A DNA stretch of 64,000 nt from Aestuariivirga litoralis (GTDB taxonomy: Bacteria; Pseudomonadota; Alphaproteobacteria; Rhizobiales; Aestuariivirgaceae), in contig NZ_QKVK01000001.1 of the NCBI RefSeq assembly GCF_003234965.1, forward strand, positions 620,001 through 684,000, in the 5' to 3' direction. Below, in pieces: positions 56,495-64,000 of the stretch. Under the pieces are notes generated by a model. It had not been told where the DNA came from. It did no database searches and was given only the letters and a program-made list of their open reading frames with translations. Both the position numbers and the translations under genes were made by a program. Positions within the stretch are counted from its first letter, which is position 1. The number at the start of each line of letters is the position of its first letter.

Positions 56495-56518
56495 GATGCC
56501 GTTCCCCGCACCTTCCCC

Positions 56519-56596
56519 TCATCATGGCCGGGCTCGTCCCGGCCATCTTTTTTGCCGACAGCAGAGGATGCCCGGGACGAGCCCGGGCATGATGAG
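56519..56596. repeat. Paired palindrome (copy 4), left half a likely gltD terminator
   Basis: ATGGCCGGG (56524-56532), ctcgt, CCCGGCCAT (56538-56546), then CTTTTTT: a 9-bp stem plus T-run. Right half ATGCCCGGG-acgag-CCCGGGCATGATGAG. Confidence 0.8.
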
Positions 56597-56630
56597 CGAG
56601 AGTGGATGGCTTGGCCGAGCGCCCCAGGCC

Positions 56631-57710
56631 CTAGGGCGCCGGCGCCGTGAAGTCATCCGGCCGCCCGGCCGGCGCTGCCTCCGGGCTTCCCAGCTTGAAC
56701 AGGCTTTCGGCGCCGCTTCCCGTTGGCGCGATGTCGCGCAGGGTCTTGAGCGCCGCTTCCGGCCCCAGGTCACCCGCCGCCAGCAGGATGGCGTTGGCGG
56801 TGACGCCTTCGGGCTGGACGGTATAGGGCTCGGCATCCATCACCGCCTGGCCGAACAAGGGCACGGCCCCCGGCAGGGCCTCGGAATCGGTCTTGCTGGC
56901 CTCCGGCACGTCGAGGCGCGAGGTCTTTTCCGCAGCCGGCGCCTCGACCGGCTTCTCACCTTCCTTGATGGCGGCGAGCAGCTTCTCGCCCATCAGGTTG
57001 TTGCCGGCCTTGAAGAACGAGATGCCGTCGCGCCCGCGCAGCTTGATGATGTTGGCGGCGCCATCGGTGGTCGAGTCGGTGTAGGTGCCGTCAGGATTGG
57101 TGAAGTCCTTGCGCAGGTCGAGGAAGGTCATGCCGCGGGCTTCGACCAAGCCCTTCTGCAGCCCGGCGATGGTCTGCATCGCGGCATCATAGTCGGGGTC
57201 GCGCATGGGTGGCGGCGCCACCCAGATGACGCGGGCCCCGGAGGTGGCAAGCTGGTCCAGCAGCTGGTTGGCCCTTGCCGTGTAGGTGGCGGTCCATTCC
57301 GGCGTGCCGAAGTCATAGCGCTTGTCGCCATCGCGGATGGTCTGGCGGTCATTGGCGCCGAGCATCACCACGATCACGCCATAGGCATTGCCTTCGAGGA
57401 TCTTCGGAACCGTGGCGGCCCAGTCATAGACCTCGGGCCGCGCCAGGCCCGATTCCTCGTTGAAGCGGATCGACACGTCATATTCGCCGCCAGGCTCTGT
57501 GACGCGGGCCAGACCGGCACCCAGGCCGCCGCCGATGGCATCGCCGATCGTCAGGACTTCCGTGACCTGCTTTTCATCCCCCGCAGGTGCCGGCGGGGCG
57601 GCCTCCCCGCTTGCGGCGGACGAGCCCATGACCGGCATGTCCGGGGTCTGCGCAGCGGCGGCAGGAGCCAGCAGCAGGGCAGCGGCGGCAAGGGCAGCAT
57701 ATGGCTTCAT
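56631..57710 (-). CDS. SGNH/DUF459-type hydrolase fold, catalytic residues missing
   Basis: A 359-residue protein with a signal peptide ([20 protein letters not shown]), so periplasmic. Residues about 50-245 follow the SGNH fold of the DUF459 group: block [12 protein letters not shown], block [11 protein letters not shown] and block V near [12 protein letters not shown]. In active members block I has a serine (GDS) and block V a histidine (D-G-I-H-F); here Ala58 and Ser231 replace them, while Gly118 and Asn120 stay. A tail of about 115 residues rich in Ala/Pro/Glu follows. It starts one base inside the stop of the lytic transglycosylase gene (TGATG), so the two are translated together. A role in peptidoglycan handling without catalysis is possible. 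Confidence 0.82.
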   Translation of the reverse strand: MKPYAALAAAALLLAPAAAAQTPDMPVMGSSAASGEAAPPAPAGDEKQVTEVLTIGDAIGGGLGAGLARVTEPGGEYDVSIRFNEESGLARPEVYDWAATVPKILEGNAYGVIVVMLGANDRQTIRDGDKRYDFGTPEWTATYTARANQLLDQLATSGARVIWVAPPPMRDPDYDAAMQTIAGLQKGLVEARGMTFLDLRKDFTNPDGTYTDSTTDGAANIIKLRGRDGISFFKAGNNLMGEKLLAAIKEGEKPVEAPAAEKTSRLDVPEASKTDSEALPGAVPLFGQAVMDAEPYTVQPEGVTANAILLAAGDLGPEAALKTLRDIAPTGSGAESLFKLGSPEAAPAGRPDDFTAPAP

Positions 57711-58912
57711 CAGCTGTTCTTCTGGATGGATTGCAGCAGCTTCACCGACGGCACGCCATCGAGCGGCAGGCCGTTCTTCTTCTGGTAGGCGAGGATCGCC
57801 TCATAGGTGCGGGCGCCGAAGCGGCCGTCATTGCCCCCGGTCGAGAAGCCCAGCGCATTGAGTCGGTTCTGCAGTTCGACGCGCTGCTTGTAGGTGAGGT
57901 CATACTCGACGTCGGGCCAGGCGGTGACGAAGGCGCCCCGGCCGCGAATGCGATCCGCCAGGTGGCCCACGGCCAGCGCATAGGAATGCGAGAGGTTGTA
58001 GTCCATGATGGCGAGGAAGTTCCTGGTCACCAGGAAGCGCGGGCCCGACACGCCCTGCGGCACCATGACGAAGGCCTCTGCCCCCGGCGAGCCGAACTTG
58101 CCGCCATCGGCCCGCTTGATGCCGAGCTTCTGCCACTCCGCCACCGTCTTCCAGTGTGACCGGCCGATCAGCGCCTTGTTGAAATCCTTCGGCAGGATCA
58201 CTTCCCAGCCCCACGGCCTGTCCATCTTCCAGCCGGCCTTGGCGAGATAGTTGGCGGTGGAGGCGAGCGCATCCTGATAGGTGTTCCAGATGTCCTTCTT
58301 GCCATCGCCCGTCCAGTCCACGGCATAGGAGATGTAGGACGATGGAATGAACTGCGTGTGGCCCATGGCGGCGGCCCAGGAGCCATCGAAGTCCTCCGGC
58401 GTCACGATCCCTGACTTCAGGATCTTGAAGGCCGAGACCATCTGCTCATAGGCGTATTTCCTGCGGCTGCCGGAATAGGCCAGCGTCGCCAGCGAGCGCA
58501 TGACGCTCATCGAGCCCTTCATCTTGCCGAAATTCGACTCCATGCCCCAGATGCCGAGCACGATGTAGCGGTCGACGCCATATTTGGCCTCGATCGCATC
58601 GAGCAGCTTCTTCTCACCCTCGGCCTTCTGCTTGCCGGTGTCGATGCGGATCGGCGTCACCGCCTTTTCGAGATAGGCGGAGGTCGTGGAGGTGAATTCC
58701 GGCTGGTTGTCAGCAAGCTTCAGCACCACCGGGTCGGGCTCGGTGATGCCGGCGAAGGCGGCGTCGAACAGCTTGCGCGACACGCCCGCCGCCTTCATGC
58801 GGGGCCAGATGGTGTTCTGGATGAAGGCCACGAATTTCGCGTCATCGGCGCGGGCGGGCCGCGCCAGCAGCGGCGCCAGCAGGAGAAGCGAGGTGAAGAT
58901 CCGGCGGTCCAT
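57710..58912 (-). CDS. MltB-like lytic murein transglycosylase
   Basis: Cleaves the glycan strands of peptidoglycan in the periplasm, forming 1,6-anhydro ends. It has 400 residues. Signal sequence about 1-23 (MDRRIFTSLLLLAPLLARPARA). The SLT/MltB domain covers about 25-330 with the catalytic Glu125 in GIWGMESNFG, and MGHTQFIPSSY and DGDGKKDIWN-like segments. A peptidoglycan-binding domain closes the protein (about 340-400, QNRLNALGFSTGGNDGRFGARTYEAI). ATG at 58912 begins the signal peptide; the frame is open further up but unconserved. It overlaps the SGNH-like gene by one base. Confidence 0.9.
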   Translation of the reverse strand: MDRRIFTSLLLLAPLLARPARADDAKFVAFIQNTIWPRMKAAGVSRKLFDAAFAGITEPDPVVLKLADNQPEFTSTTSAYLEKAVTPIRIDTGKQKAEGEKKLLDAIEAKYGVDRYIVLGIWGMESNFGKMKGSMSVMRSLATLAYSGSRRKYAYEQMVSAFKILKSGIVTPEDFDGSWAAAMGHTQFIPSSYISYAVDWTGDGKKDIWNTYQDALASTANYLAKAGWKMDRPWGWEVILPKDFNKALIGRSHWKTVAEWQKLGIKRADGGKFGSPGAEAFVMVPQGVSGPRFLVTRNFLAIMDYNLSHSYALAVGHLADRIRGRGAFVTAWPDVEYDLTYKQRVELQNRLNALGFSTGGNDGRFGARTYEAILAYQKKNGLPLDGVPSVKLLQSIQKNS

Positions 58913-59008
58913 GACGTCCCCACGATTCGGGCGCGCCCTGGCCGGGCGCAACTCCACTGTACAGGCAAGCGTTTCAGCCGCCAAATGCGGCTTCAATCGG
59001 GCGCTGCG

Positions 59009-60001
59009 TCACCCGCCGGCGTTGCGCAGCGCCAGCTTGCGCTCCCAGTTGAGCGCGGTTTCGACGATGAAATCGAGGTTTTCGTGGCGGGGCTGCCAGC
59101 CCAGCACCTCACGCACGCGGGCGGCCCCCGCCACGATTGCCGCGGGATCGCCCGCCCGGCGCGGAGCATACTGGACCGGCAGCGGCGCGCCGTTCACCCG
59201 CTCCACCGCCCTGATGACATCGAGCACCGAATAGCCCTTGCCATAGCCGCAGTTGAAAATGCCGCTGTCGCCGCCCTTGCGCAGATAGTCCAGCGCATCG
59301 ACATGGGCGGCGATGAGGTCGCTCACATGGATATAGTCGCGCAGGCAGGTGCCGTCCGGCGTGTCGTAGTCGGTGCCGAAAACCTCCAGCCGCTCGCGCT
59401 GGCCCAGCGCCGTCTGGCAGGCAACCTTGATGAGGTGGGTGGCGCGCGGCGTCGACTGGCCGATGCGGCCCCTGGGATCGCCTCCCGCCACGTTGAAATA
59501 GCGCAGCGCGATGAACTGCAGGCCATAGGCGGCGTGCGAATCCTTCAGCATCTGCTCGGTCATCAGCTTGGAGGCGCCATAGGGCGAGACCGGGGCCGGC
59601 GGCCGGTCCTCGAACACCGGCTCTGCCGGCACGTTGCCATAGACCGCGGCGGTGGATGAGAAGATGAAGCGCGGGATGCCGGCCTTGACCGCGCAGGCCA
59701 TGAGCATGCGCGATTTCACCGTGTTGTTGAGATAGTAGCCCAGCGGGTCGCGCACCGAATCCGGCACCACGATCGAACCGGCGAAATGCACAACCGCATC
59801 GAAGCGGTGCTCTGCCATGATGCGGTCGAGCAGCGCCTCGTCGCCGATGTCGCCCTCGACGAGCTTCGCCTCGGGCTGCACCGCCCACCACATGCCGGTG
59901 GACAGATTGTCGAGGACGACGACCTGCTCGCCCCGCTCCACCAGCGCCAGCACCATGTGGCTGCCGATGTAGCCGGCACCGCCCGTCACCAGAATGGCCA
60001 T
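59009..60001 (-). CDS. galE: UDP-glucose 4-epimerase
   Basis: Interconverts UDP-glucose and UDP-galactose. It has 330 residues. NAD loop VTGGAGYIGSH at 5-15; catalytic SSTAAVYG with Ser/Thr, and the Y-G-A-S-K pentad (about residue 145); ALRYFNVAGGDP is typical of GalE. The ribosome site AGGAGA lies six bases before the ATG at 60001. It faces the galU gene across a 102-base divergent region with a recognisable promoter. It can provide UDP-galactose for the polymers encoded in the first half of the window, but it is 27 kb away from that locus. Confidence 0.94.
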   Translation of the reverse strand: MAILVTGGAGYIGSHMVLALVERGEQVVVLDNLSTGMWWAVQPEAKLVEGDIGDEALLDRIMAEHRFDAVVHFAGSIVVPDSVRDPLGYYLNNTVKSRMLMACAVKAGIPRFIFSSTAAVYGNVPAEPVFEDRPPAPVSPYGASKLMTEQMLKDSHAAYGLQFIALRYFNVAGGDPRGRIGQSTPRATHLIKVACQTALGQRERLEVFGTDYDTPDGTCLRDYIHVSDLIAAHVDALDYLRKGGDSGIFNCGYGKGYSVLDVIRAVERVNGAPLPVQYAPRRAGDPAAIVAGAARVREVLGWQPRHENLDFIVETALNWERKLALRNAGG

Positions 60002-60020
60002 TGAAATCTCCTGTCGGGTG

Positions 60021-60048
60021 AGTGTAGCGAAGTTTCCGGAACTGCCAA
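60021..60048 (-). promoter_or_regulatory. Candidate sigma70-type promoter of galE
   Basis: On the reverse strand, TTGGCA (60048-60043) and TACACT (60026-60021) are 16 bases apart, about 20 bases before the galE start codon. Confidence 0.6.
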
Positions 60049-60103
60049 AACCCCAACTTGTTTGAGGTGCATGGCGGTTGCCATGGTTAATGAAAGGTCA
60101 AGC

Positions 60104-60997
60104 ATGGTTCGTCCGATCAAGACTGCCGTCTTCCCCGTGGCCGGGCTCGGCACGCGCTTCCTGCCCGCCACCAAGGCGATGCCGAAGGAGATGCTCACCG
60201 TGGTCGACCGCCCGGTGATCCAGCTCGCGGTGGATGAGGCGCGGGAAGCGGGGATCGAGCATTTCGTGTTCGTGACGGGCCGCGGCAAGGCGGTGATCGA
60301 GGATCATTTCGACAAGGCCTTCGAGCTCGATACCACGCTCGCACAGCGCGGCAAGACGAAGGAGCTCGACGCCCTGGCCCAGGACCTGCCCAAGGCCGGC
60401 CAGGCCAGCTTCACCCGCCAGCAGGAGCCGCTGGGTCTGGGCCATGCCGTGTGGTGCGCGCGCCAGCTCGTCAAGGACGAGCCCTTCGCACTGCTGCTCC
60501 CCGACATGGCGATGCATGCCAGCCCCGGCTGCCTGAAGCAGATGATCGACGTCTACCAAAGCCACGGCGGCGGCAACGTGGTGGCGGTGGAGGAGGTTCC
60601 CTGGGACCAGGTGAGCCGCTACGGCGTCGTTGGCGCCAGGGACTGGCAGGACAACGCCTTCACCATCACCGGCATGGTGGAAAAGCCGAAGACGCGTGAA
60701 CTCGCCCCCTCGAACCTCATCATTTCCGGCCGCTACATCCTGCAGCCGGAGATCTTCGGCGAGATCGAGAAGCAGGAGCCCGGTGCGGGTGGCGAGATCC
60801 AGATCACAGATGCGATGATCCGGCTGATGGGCCGCCAGCCCTTCCACGGCCTCAGGTATCGCGGCACCACCTATGACTGCGGCGACAAGGTGGGCTTCCT
60901 GGCGGCGAACGTGGCGTTCGCGCTGGACCGGCCGGACGTGGGGCCCGGCTTCCGCGAGGCGCTGAAGAGGATATTGGCGGAGAAGGGCGGGCTTTAG
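60104..60997 (+). CDS. galU: UTP-glucose-1-phosphate uridylyltransferase
   Basis: Makes UDP-glucose from UTP and glucose 1-phosphate. It has 297 residues. The signature AVFPVAGLGTRFLPATKA with KEML behind it is the nucleotide site; LPDMAMH corresponds to the metal-binding region and GGEIQITDAM is the family's conserved end of the sugar site. The ATG at 60104 has AAAGGT five bases upstream; a TTG at 60062 in the same frame is unlikely. Divergent from galE, which uses its product. A paired palindrome follows the stop and can end the transcript. Confidence 0.95.
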   Translation: MVRPIKTAVFPVAGLGTRFLPATKAMPKEMLTVVDRPVIQLAVDEAREAGIEHFVFVTGRGKAVIEDHFDKAFELDTTLAQRGKTKELDALAQDLPKAGQASFTRQQEPLGLGHAVWCARQLVKDEPFALLLPDMAMHASPGCLKQMIDVYQSHGGGNVVAVEEVPWDQVSRYGVVGARDWQDNAFTITGMVEKPKTRELAPSNLIISGRYILQPEIFGEIEKQEPGAGGEIQITDAMIRLMGRQPFHGLRYRGTTYDCGDKVGFLAANVAFALDRPDVGPGFREALKRILAEKGGL

Positions 60998-61025
60998 GGC
61001 CAGCCGCCGGCATCATTCCCCACAC

Positions 61026-61104
61026 TCATCATGCCCGGGCCCGTCCCGGGCATCTTCTTGGTGGCGTCCGGAAAAGATCGCCGGGACAGGCCCGGCGATG
61101 ATGA
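61026..61104. repeat. Paired palindrome (copy 5)
   Basis: CATCATGCCCGGG-cccgt-CCCGGGCATC then TTCTT, a gap, and GATCGCCGGG-acagg-CCCGGCGATGATG. Located between galU and kdsD. Confidence 0.75.
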
Positions 61105-61129
61105 ATTGTAGGCTCCGCCCAAAAGGTCT

Positions 61130-62143
61130 ATGACCCCGGCCATGCCGAACCGACACCTCACTCCCGTTCCCCTCGGGGCCCAGTGGCGCGAGTCCGCCCG
61201 CCGTGCCCTCGTCACCGAAACCGAAGGCATGCAGCAGCTGATCGCGGCGCTGGAGGGCCCGCTGGGCGATGCGCTGGCGCAGTCGGTGGAAACCATCCGC
61301 AAGGCCCGGGGCCGCGTGGTGATGACCGGCATGGGCAAGTCGGGCCACATCGCCCGCAAGATCGCGGCGACGCTGGCCTCCACCGGCACGCCGGCAAGCT
61401 TCGTGCACCCGGCGGAAGCGAGCCATGGCGACCTCGGCATGATCACCCCGGACGATGTCGTGGTGATGATCTCGAATTCCGGCGAGTCGCCGGAGCTCCG
61501 CGACATCCTCACCTATGCCAAGCGCTTCGCCGTGCCGCTGGTCGCCATCACCTCGGTGCCGGACTCGACGCTGGGCAAGGAGGCCGACACCGTGCTGCCG
61601 CTGCCGCGCGCCAGGGAGGCCTGCCCCAACGGGCTGGCGCCGACGACGTCGACCCTGCTGCAACTGGCGCTGGGCGATGCGCTGGCCATCGCGCTCTTGG
61701 AGGACAAGGGCTTCAGCGCGCATGACTTCCGCAAGTTCCACCCCGGCGGCAAGCTGGGCGCGCAGCTGAAGCACGTGCGCGACATCATGCACGCAAAGGA
61801 AGAGCTGCCGCTCGGGCCCGAGAGCATGACCATGTCGGACGTGCTGATCGTGATGACACGGCGCAGCTATGGCTGCTTCGGCGTGGTCGGGGCCGACGGC
61901 GCGCTTGTCGGGATCGTGACCGACGGCGACCTCCGCCGCAACATGGCGCCGGACCTGGTGAACCGCACGGCGGGCGCGGTGATGACCAGGGCACCGAAGA
62001 CGATCGGGCCGGATGCGCTGGCATCGGAGGCGCTGGAGCAGCTGAACTCGCTGAAGATCACCAGCCTTTTCGTGATCGATGGCGAGAAGAAGCCGGTGGG
62101 GCTGGTGCATATCCACGACCTGCTGCGGATCGGGCTGGTCTGA
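61130..62143 (+). CDS. kdsD: Arabinose-5-phosphate isomerase (KpsF/GutQ family)
   Basis: Converts ribulose 5-phosphate to arabinose 5-phosphate, the precursor of Kdo for LPS and some capsules. It has 337 residues. SIS domain about 40-185 with TGMGKSGHIARKIAATL and SNSGESPELRDIL, and the histidines of HPAEASHGDLGM that serve as metal or catalytic residues; the two CBS domains follow (about 215-270 and 280-335). The ATG at 61130 is used; ATG 61142 is possible. It stands between galU and the NfeD gene, each separated by paired palindromes, so it is likely its own transcription unit. Confidence 0.92.
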   Translation: MTPAMPNRHLTPVPLGAQWRESARRALVTETEGMQQLIAALEGPLGDALAQSVETIRKARGRVVMTGMGKSGHIARKIAATLASTGTPASFVHPAEASHGDLGMITPDDVVVMISNSGESPELRDILTYAKRFAVPLVAITSVPDSTLGKEADTVLPLPRAREACPNGLAPTTSTLLQLALGDALAIALLEDKGFSAHDFRKFHPGGKLGAQLKHVRDIMHAKEELPLGPESMTMSDVLIVMTRRSYGCFGVVGADGALVGIVTDGDLRRNMAPDLVNRTAGAVMTRAPKTIGPDALASEALEQLNSLKITSLFVIDGEKKPVGLVHIHDLLRIGLV

Positions 62144-62163
62144 CCGTCATCCCGATCTCTCCT

Positions 62164-62240
62164 TCATCATCGCCGGGCTTGTCCCGGCGATCCTTTTGGT
62201 GGCGACCGCAAATTATGCCCGGGACAAGCCCGGGCATGAA
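62164..62240. repeat. Paired palindrome (copy 6)
   Basis: CATCATCGCCGGG-cttgt-CCCGGCGATC then CTTTT, a gap, and ATGCCCGGG-acaag-CCCGGGCAT. It lies between convergent kdsD and the NfeD gene. Confidence 0.75.
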
Positions 62241-62280
62241 GAGCATTGAGACTTGTGCGAGAGGGTGCGTGGAAACCCGC

Positions 62281-62727
62281 TCAGTTCGCCGCCACCACCA
62301 GCGTCATGTCGTTCACCGCCGTCACCTTCACGCGCGTGCCCGCGTCCATGTCCGGGCCCTCGATCTGCCAGACCGTGTCCTCGATCGTCAGCTTGCCGCG
62401 GCCGTTCACGATCGGCTGTGCGAGCGTGAAGCTGCGGCCGACATAGCCGAACTGGCGGCGGTTGAGGTGGGGGTTGTCCTTGGGCTCCATCGCCGGGCCC
62501 TTGTAGAAGCGGCGGCCCACCACCACGGCGATGACCGATAGCACGGCGAAGACCACGAGTTCGCCCTGCCAGGGAAGGTCATGCAGATTGTCGATGACGC
62601 CGGTGAGCGCCGCGGCGATGCCGAGCCAGATGAAGAAGACGCCGGGCGAGAGAAGCTCCAGCATCAGGAAAATGCCCGCCGCCACGAACCACACCCAGTT
62701 GCCGAGCAAGGGGAAGAGCTGCTCCAT
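62281..62727 (-). CDS. NfeD-family membrane protein
   Basis: A 148-residue inner-membrane protein: three helices in the first 70 residues (WVWFVAAGIFLMLELLSPGVFFIWLGIAAAL and LVVFAVLSVIAVVVG), then a C-terminal OB-like beta-barrel (RSFTLAQPIVNGRGKLTIEDTVWQIEGPDM). Short NfeD proteins without protease domain pair with SPFH proteins and help to organise membrane microdomains. The gene follows the SPFH gene on the same strand with a nine-base gap, which confirms the pairing. Confidence 0.88.
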   Translation of the reverse strand: MEQLFPLLGNWVWFVAAGIFLMLELLSPGVFFIWLGIAAALTGVIDNLHDLPWQGELVVFAVLSVIAVVVGRRFYKGPAMEPKDNPHLNRRQFGYVGRSFTLAQPIVNGRGKLTIEDTVWQIEGPDMDAGTRVKVTAVNDMTLVVAAN

Positions 62728-62736
62728 GGCGCGCGC

Positions 62737-63714
<978 letters not shown>

Positions 63715-63807
63715 CGCTCGTCCCCCGTGATGCCGCTGTCCCGCGGTCAATCAAAGATGGCGATATCGGCGTGGGAGTGCAAGTGGCGCGGCGCGAACCC
63801 TCCGACC

Positions 63808-63883
63808 CATCATGCCCGGGCTGGTCCCGGGCATCCTTTGTGCCGCCCCCAAAACATCGCCGGGACGAGCCCGGCGATGATGC
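63808..63883. repeat. Paired palindrome (copy 7)
   Basis: CATCATGCCCGGG-ctggt-CCCGGGCATC then CTTTG, a gap, and CATCGCCGGG-acgag-CCCGGCGATGATG. Located between the end of the last gene and the SPFH gene start. Confidence 0.75.
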
Positions 63884-63919
63884 CTCAGAGAGTGGAGTTG
63901 GCGGCAAGACCGGAAGTCT

Positions 63920-64000
63920 TCACACCCAGCCCTTCAGTTCGTTGCGCACGATGGCATCCAGCATGGCGATCGAGGGCTCGCTGTCATTGAGGCAGGGCAC
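63920..64000 (-). CDS. hemH: Probable ferrochelatase, C-terminal end only
   Basis: The stop codon is at 63920-63922 on the reverse strand and 26 residues are visible before the window edge. They read VPCLNDSEPSIAML and end in ELKGWV. The PCLND-S segment followed by a short helix and a final Gly-Trp is the usual C-terminus of alphaproteobacterial ferrochelatase, which inserts iron into protoporphyrin IX. With so few residues another family cannot be excluded. Confidence 0.62.
   Translation of the reverse strand: MPCLNDSEPSIAMLDAIVRNELKGWV

Noticed and set aside
60058-60100. Possible galU promoter in the divergent galE-galU gap
   Set aside because: TTGTTT/TTGAGG pairs with -10-like sequences only at spacings of 19-20 bases; not good enough to call.

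Overview
The window is high-GC, gene-dense DNA from an alphaproteobacterium. An order such as Hyphomicrobiales is possible but cannot be fixed from sequence reading alone. Support comes from the alphaproteobacterial-type gltB/gltD pair, the cisplatin-type DNA ligase with its exonuclease, a BigR-like two-cysteine ArsR regulator with a persulfide-dioxygenase-like enzyme, and a family of paired palindromes typical of intergenic spaces in that class. No tRNA, rRNA, CRISPR array, transposase or phage gene was seen.

Region 1 (1-32.5 kb) is one large surface-polysaccharide locus. A forward run (1-12.6 kb) has GDP-fucose synthesis (gmd, fcl), a MarR-type EPS regulator, an ABC flippase/exporter, a Wzy/O-antigen-ligase-like polymerase, glycosyltransferases of families 2, 4 and 25, two hexapeptide acyltransferases and a pyruvyltransferase. 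Almost every junction is an ATGA/GTGA overlap. Next come two reverse glycosyltransferase genes and a forward UDP-sugar 6-dehydrogenase. A reverse eight-gene operon (24.7-16.1 kb) follows, built around a NeuB/SpsE-like synthase, an SpsF-like cytidylyltransferase, a glycosyltransferase fused to a degenerate NeuA-like domain, a DUF4910-type peptidase-like protein, a zinc-ribbon methyltransferase-like protein, an HD-like DUF6817 protein, a FemAB-like acyltransferase and a capsule-synthesis-like protein. This reads as a divergent nonulosonate-type sugar acid module. Three forward glycosyltransferase-like genes (25.0-27.8 kb) face a reverse pair made of a complete single-module NRPS (C-A-PCP-TE) and an FkbM-type methyltransferase. 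The NRPS pair is the most unusual part of the window: it suggests that the polymer carries an amino-acid-derived decoration.

Region 2 (32.6-50 kb) is mixed. It holds a YdcF-like protein, a universal stress protein, a CBS-pair protein, a large MscS channel, a patatin-like lipoprotein, a small coiled-coil membrane protein, a secreted 12-cysteine protein with a clear terminator, an AerR/PpaA-like B12-binding protein and an acetamidase. It continues with the DNA ligase/exonuclease pair, a DMT transporter with a glutamine amidotransferase, the sulfide/persulfide-response cluster (MBL dioxygenase, ArsR, rhodanese) and a GNAT/XRE-cupin pair.

Region 3 (50-64 kb) is core metabolism and envelope: gltB-gltD, a GDSL-fold protein that has lost its catalytic residues, an MltB-like lytic transglycosylase, galE, galU and kdsD (precursors for LPS and capsule), an NfeD/SPFH pair, and the 3' end of a probable ferrochelatase gene. 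Paired palindromes occur repeatedly between 42 and 64 kb; I saw none in the polysaccharide half.
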